From assembly GCF_000764305.2 (NCBI RefSeq), contig NW_025937381.1, forward strand, positions 331,571 to 395,570: DNA of 64,000 nt, read 5' to 3'. The stretch comes from Hyalella azteca. Lineage: Eukaryota; Arthropoda; Malacostraca; Amphipoda; Hyalellidae. Below the pieces are notes generated by a model. It ran no database searches. It saw only the letters and a list, made by a program, of their open reading frames with translations, and was not told the DNA's origin. The translations under genes were made by a program, and so were the position numbers. Numbering within the stretch: the first letter of the stretch is position 1; the number at the start of each line of letters is the position of its first letter. This document shows positions 62,801 through 64,000 of this stretch, in pieces.

Positions 62801-63473
62801 TGAGGCTGAACGACGCTAAAGTGTGGCAGGAGGCTCCTGAAGAAGCTAAAGAAGCGTACGGCAAAGATTTCTTCGACGTCCGATGCGCGGCGCACAGTGC
62901 GTTCGTCGAAGCCATTAGTCGGGCGCCAGAAAAAATTCACGAAGTCGTCGATGATCTCGTGGACGCCGTTGCCTCCGAGGCACCAAAAGTTTGTGGTTTT
63001 CCTATCCAAAATACACATTCTCAATCGAATATCTCCCTTAAATATTTAGAAATCTTGCATAACAATACTAGTATTGTATTTTGACTGAATATGGCTTCAA
63101 TTCAACAGAAATTTCCATGCTACGTTCCAGACTTAATTCTGACGTCTGTTCAGTAAGTTCGTGATATTGACGGCCACAGATAATTCATGTATAATATTAG
63201 AAACAACATGAGTAGTTTGAGACACAACGTGAACCACATATTTTTGAGAATTAGAAATAAGTAATTAAAACGTTTTTAAAAATCGAGTTATTCCAGACTT
63301 TCTGCTAAAGAATTTCGTTGTTTCAGATCCGTTACCTGCCGAGCCTGTCGAACAAGATTTTCCATCGGATTATGAACCAAATGCCTTTCGAGATTCAGCA
63401 CTGGCACTTCAGCAGGTATTGCCAAGCCCTCACGCCAGCCAAGGCAACCGTTAACTCACTCCAAGCACCTTAG
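49217..63473 (+). CDS. SDR-4: SDR9C-type dehydrogenase/reductase, 7 exons, 368 aa
   Basis: Exons: 49217-49430, 58927-58985, 59619-59766, 60442-60633, 61197-61329, 62775-62988, 63327-63473, frame kept throughout. The hydrophobic anchor and TGCDSGFG (71-78), NNAG (149-152), Ser202 and Tyr215/Lys219 in YCMSK are all present. It differs from SDR-3 by one codon lost in exon 1 (DNEKAVF against DTEKKAVF), Gly141 for Glu, scattered substitutions in exons 6 and 7, and three extra C-terminal residues (QAP). Intron 1 is about 9.5 kb, against about 2.1 kb in SDR-3, because of an insertion between 50895 and 58753; intron 5 also holds two insertions. All exons are intact, so the gene is probably expressed, though the large intron makes an unusual transcript. 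Alternative: exon 1 and exons 2-7 might belong to different transcripts. Confidence 0.87.
51124..51172. repeat. Hairpin AAATGCCCCCTCC / GGAGGGGGCATTT
   Basis: Perfect 13-bp inverted repeat around a loop of about 21 bases. Confidence 0.65.
51290..51790 (+). repeat. Degenerate tandem repeat with CATTCTCCAATAT core
   Basis: The words ACATTCTCCAATAT and CAATAGCACTCAACGATCA recur; the best-preserved section (51425-51540) has a period of about 34 bp. The rest is eroded. Confidence 0.6.
52779..52786 (+). promoter_or_regulatory. TATATAAG box in a GC-rich block, possible solo-LTR promoter
   Basis: TATATAAGG followed about 25-30 bp later by GCGCCAGTTG, an initiator-like word, in a block (52630-52980) unlike its AT-rich surroundings. 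It could be the promoter of a solo LTR or of another element. No gene follows. Confidence 0.3.
53082..53484 (+). mobile_element. 403-bp non-autonomous element with 8-bp target duplication, copy 1
   Basis: Starts GGGAGCGCAGCCGTGC and ends TTCGGCAGGCGACCC, flanked on both sides by GGCGGGTC (53074-53081 and 53485-53492). The ends are only weakly inverted (GGGAGCGCAGCC against GGGTCGCCTGCC). An 8-bp duplication fits hAT- or P-type DNA transposons. No open frame for a transposase. It inserted next to the end of an older, inverted copy (53488-53830), giving a near-palindrome about 740 bp long. Confidence 0.85.
53488..53830 (-). mobile_element. Inverted, truncated copy of the 403-bp element
   Basis: Reads as the reverse complement of 53082-53484 from its right end (GGGTCGGCTGCCGAAGACC) to about the GTTCGATTCAGGCT region, where homology stops. 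The first five bases are shared with the target duplication of copy 1. Confidence 0.8.
53843..57940. other. AT-rich part of the SDR-4 intron-1 insertion
   Basis: No gene was found. Contents noted: an imperfect hairpin with CCTATCGG / CCGATAGG ends at about 55038-55112, a 17-bp degenerate tandem (ACTGATGACTGATGCAT) at about 56283-56360, a GC-richer block at 57000-57330, and a short CATCTGGCC(A/T)AACCT tandem at about 57695-57765 that ends in CCTAACCTAACC. Confidence 0.4.
57946..58015 (+). pseudogene. Relic of an SDR exon 5
   Basis: Reads ACLMSEHAKAVAEGLRC against AYCMSKHAVVALSDGLRC of SDR-1, so the catalytic Tyr is gone and Lys is replaced by Glu. It is diverged and isolated. Either an old exon-5 fragment or a chance resemblance; the run of matching bases (ATGAGC.AGCA.GCT) favours a relic. 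Confidence 0.5.
58254..58431. repeat. Long imperfect hairpin, arms of about 68 bp
   Basis: The left arm from AGTTATTTTTATGTTTCACC pairs with the right arm ending AGGTAAAACATAGAAATAACT. Arms 58254-58321 and 58364-58431 match with a few mismatches, with a loop of about 42 bases. It resembles a small-RNA hairpin precursor or a foldback MITE. Confidence 0.75.
58594..58753 (-). mobile_element. GTAGCG-rich terminus, hAT-like
   Basis: A run of GTAGCG hexamers in both orientations that ends in CGCTTCCCAGCTCTG, whose reverse CAGAGCTGGGAAGCG looks like an arthropod hAT end. The right border coincides with the point where homology with SDR-3 (CCGGTT at 41145) resumes. No matching left end was found. 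Confidence 0.45.
61632..62138. other. SDR-4-specific insertion rich in ATCGAT words (intron 5)
   Basis: SDR-3 lacks these ~500 bp (its intron goes from CATTCAATATTATG directly to a short link and TCAGGCATTC). It carries many variants of ATTCGATATCGAT, with some similarity to tandem repeats. No ends were fixed and no coding frame was seen. Confidence 0.5.
62188..62590 (+). mobile_element. 403-bp non-autonomous element, copy 2, in SDR-4 intron 5
   Basis: Same length and ends as 53082-53484 (GGGAGCGCAGCCGTGC to TTTGGCAGGCGACCC). It is flanked by the 8-bp direct repeat GCCTGCAT (62180-62187 and 62591-62598). SDR-3 has the empty site at 45004 (GCCTGCAA followed by ATACCAC), so the insertion came after the gene duplication. 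Confidence 0.9.
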
Positions 63474-63761
63474 TTCCGAACCGCTGAACATGGTTGCATT
63501 CACAATCGATCCTTTACGCATGGCCTCAAGTAGGAACAGTTATTATTTATCATTTCTGGCCAGATGTAGGATTTGGCCACAGGCAAAGGCGCTGTCAGTG
63601 CTTCACATTATAGAAAGCAATGAATGGAATAACATAAATTCGGAGCGTGTGCTACACAATATCTCGAAGGGAGCAAATGTTCGTAAATACACAAATTTCT
63701 ATATGGTTAGAAAACGTCTAACATCATTCATATCGAATACAGATTAATTAAGGGATGCCCA

Positions 63762-63767
63762 AATAAA
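63762..63767 (+). terminator. Candidate polyadenylation signal of SDR-4
   Basis: AATAAA about 290 bp after the stop codon. Confidence 0.45.
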
Positions 63768-64000
63768 CCATGGAAAGTCAATGGGCAGTGAAACTTGGGC
63801 AGGCGTTGACATCCCCAGCATATTGGGTTTCAATTTACTTGACAAAATACTTTTGATATCCAAGAATCATGTTTAATCCTCTACTGGCTTAATTTTGTTT
63901 CGATTTTAGCGAATGAAATTCGATTTTTCTCTTTTCTGCACAACTGAAGAGATTAAATTTTTATACGATGCTTATAATAATAACTTGTACAATAATTCCA

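Overview
This is a 64-kb piece of an animal nuclear genome, most likely from an arthropod. The genes are split by AT-rich introns into short GC-richer exons with GT-AG (once GC-AG) borders. The spacers carry Tc1/mariner, piggyBac-like and non-LTR element remains, a tRNA-derived SINE and many minisatellites. The species cannot be named from this window; an insect or crustacean fits best.

The dominant content is a tandem, same-strand (+) cluster of short-chain dehydrogenase/reductase (SDR) genes of the SDR9C / retinol dehydrogenase / 17-beta-hydroxysteroid dehydrogenase type. Four seven-exon genes can be assembled completely by hand: SDR-1 (15957-24758, 367 aa), SDR-2 (29035-34516, 376 aa), SDR-3 (39044-46036, 366 aa) and SDR-4 (49217-63473, 368 aa). 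All share one exon plan with intron phases 1,0,1,1,2,0. Each keeps an N-terminal membrane anchor, the TGCDSGFG nucleotide-binding motif, NNAG, a catalytic Ser, and YxxxK. Between them lie broken copies: psi-A (6372-8999), psi-B (36333-38654), psi-C (47426-48918) and a lone exon-5 relic near 57950. SDR-3 and SDR-4 are recent duplicates: about 38380 to at least 46510 matches about 48668 to the window end, introns included. SDR-4 has about 7.9 kb of extra DNA in intron 1.

Layout: 1-321 is the last exon of an unrelated SH3-domain protein, whose end has expanded into a CRE-rich 31-bp minisatellite. 322-6370 is non-coding with minisatellites and a small dispersed repeat. 6.4-9.2 kb is psi-A and its minisatellite. 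9.4-10.6 kb is a dead non-LTR reverse transcriptase on the minus strand. 13.5-15.1 kb is a large 20-bp minisatellite. 15.9-25 kb is SDR-1, with a Tc3-like and a mariner-like element in intron 2. 27.0-27.4 kb is a TTAA-flanked piggyBac-like MITE. 29-34.7 kb is SDR-2, with a palindromic mariner derivative in intron 1. 36-46.5 kb is psi-B and SDR-3. 47.4-64 kb is psi-C and SDR-4. A 403-bp element flanked by 8-bp direct repeats occurs twice (53082 and 62188); the second copy has a clean empty site in SDR-3.

The four enzymes probably do related NAD(P)-dependent oxidation or reduction of lipophilic alcohols or ketones (retinoid- or steroid-like substrates) on membranes. The substrates are inferred from the family, not from the sequence. 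I see no operon, CRISPR array, tRNA gene or rRNA gene.
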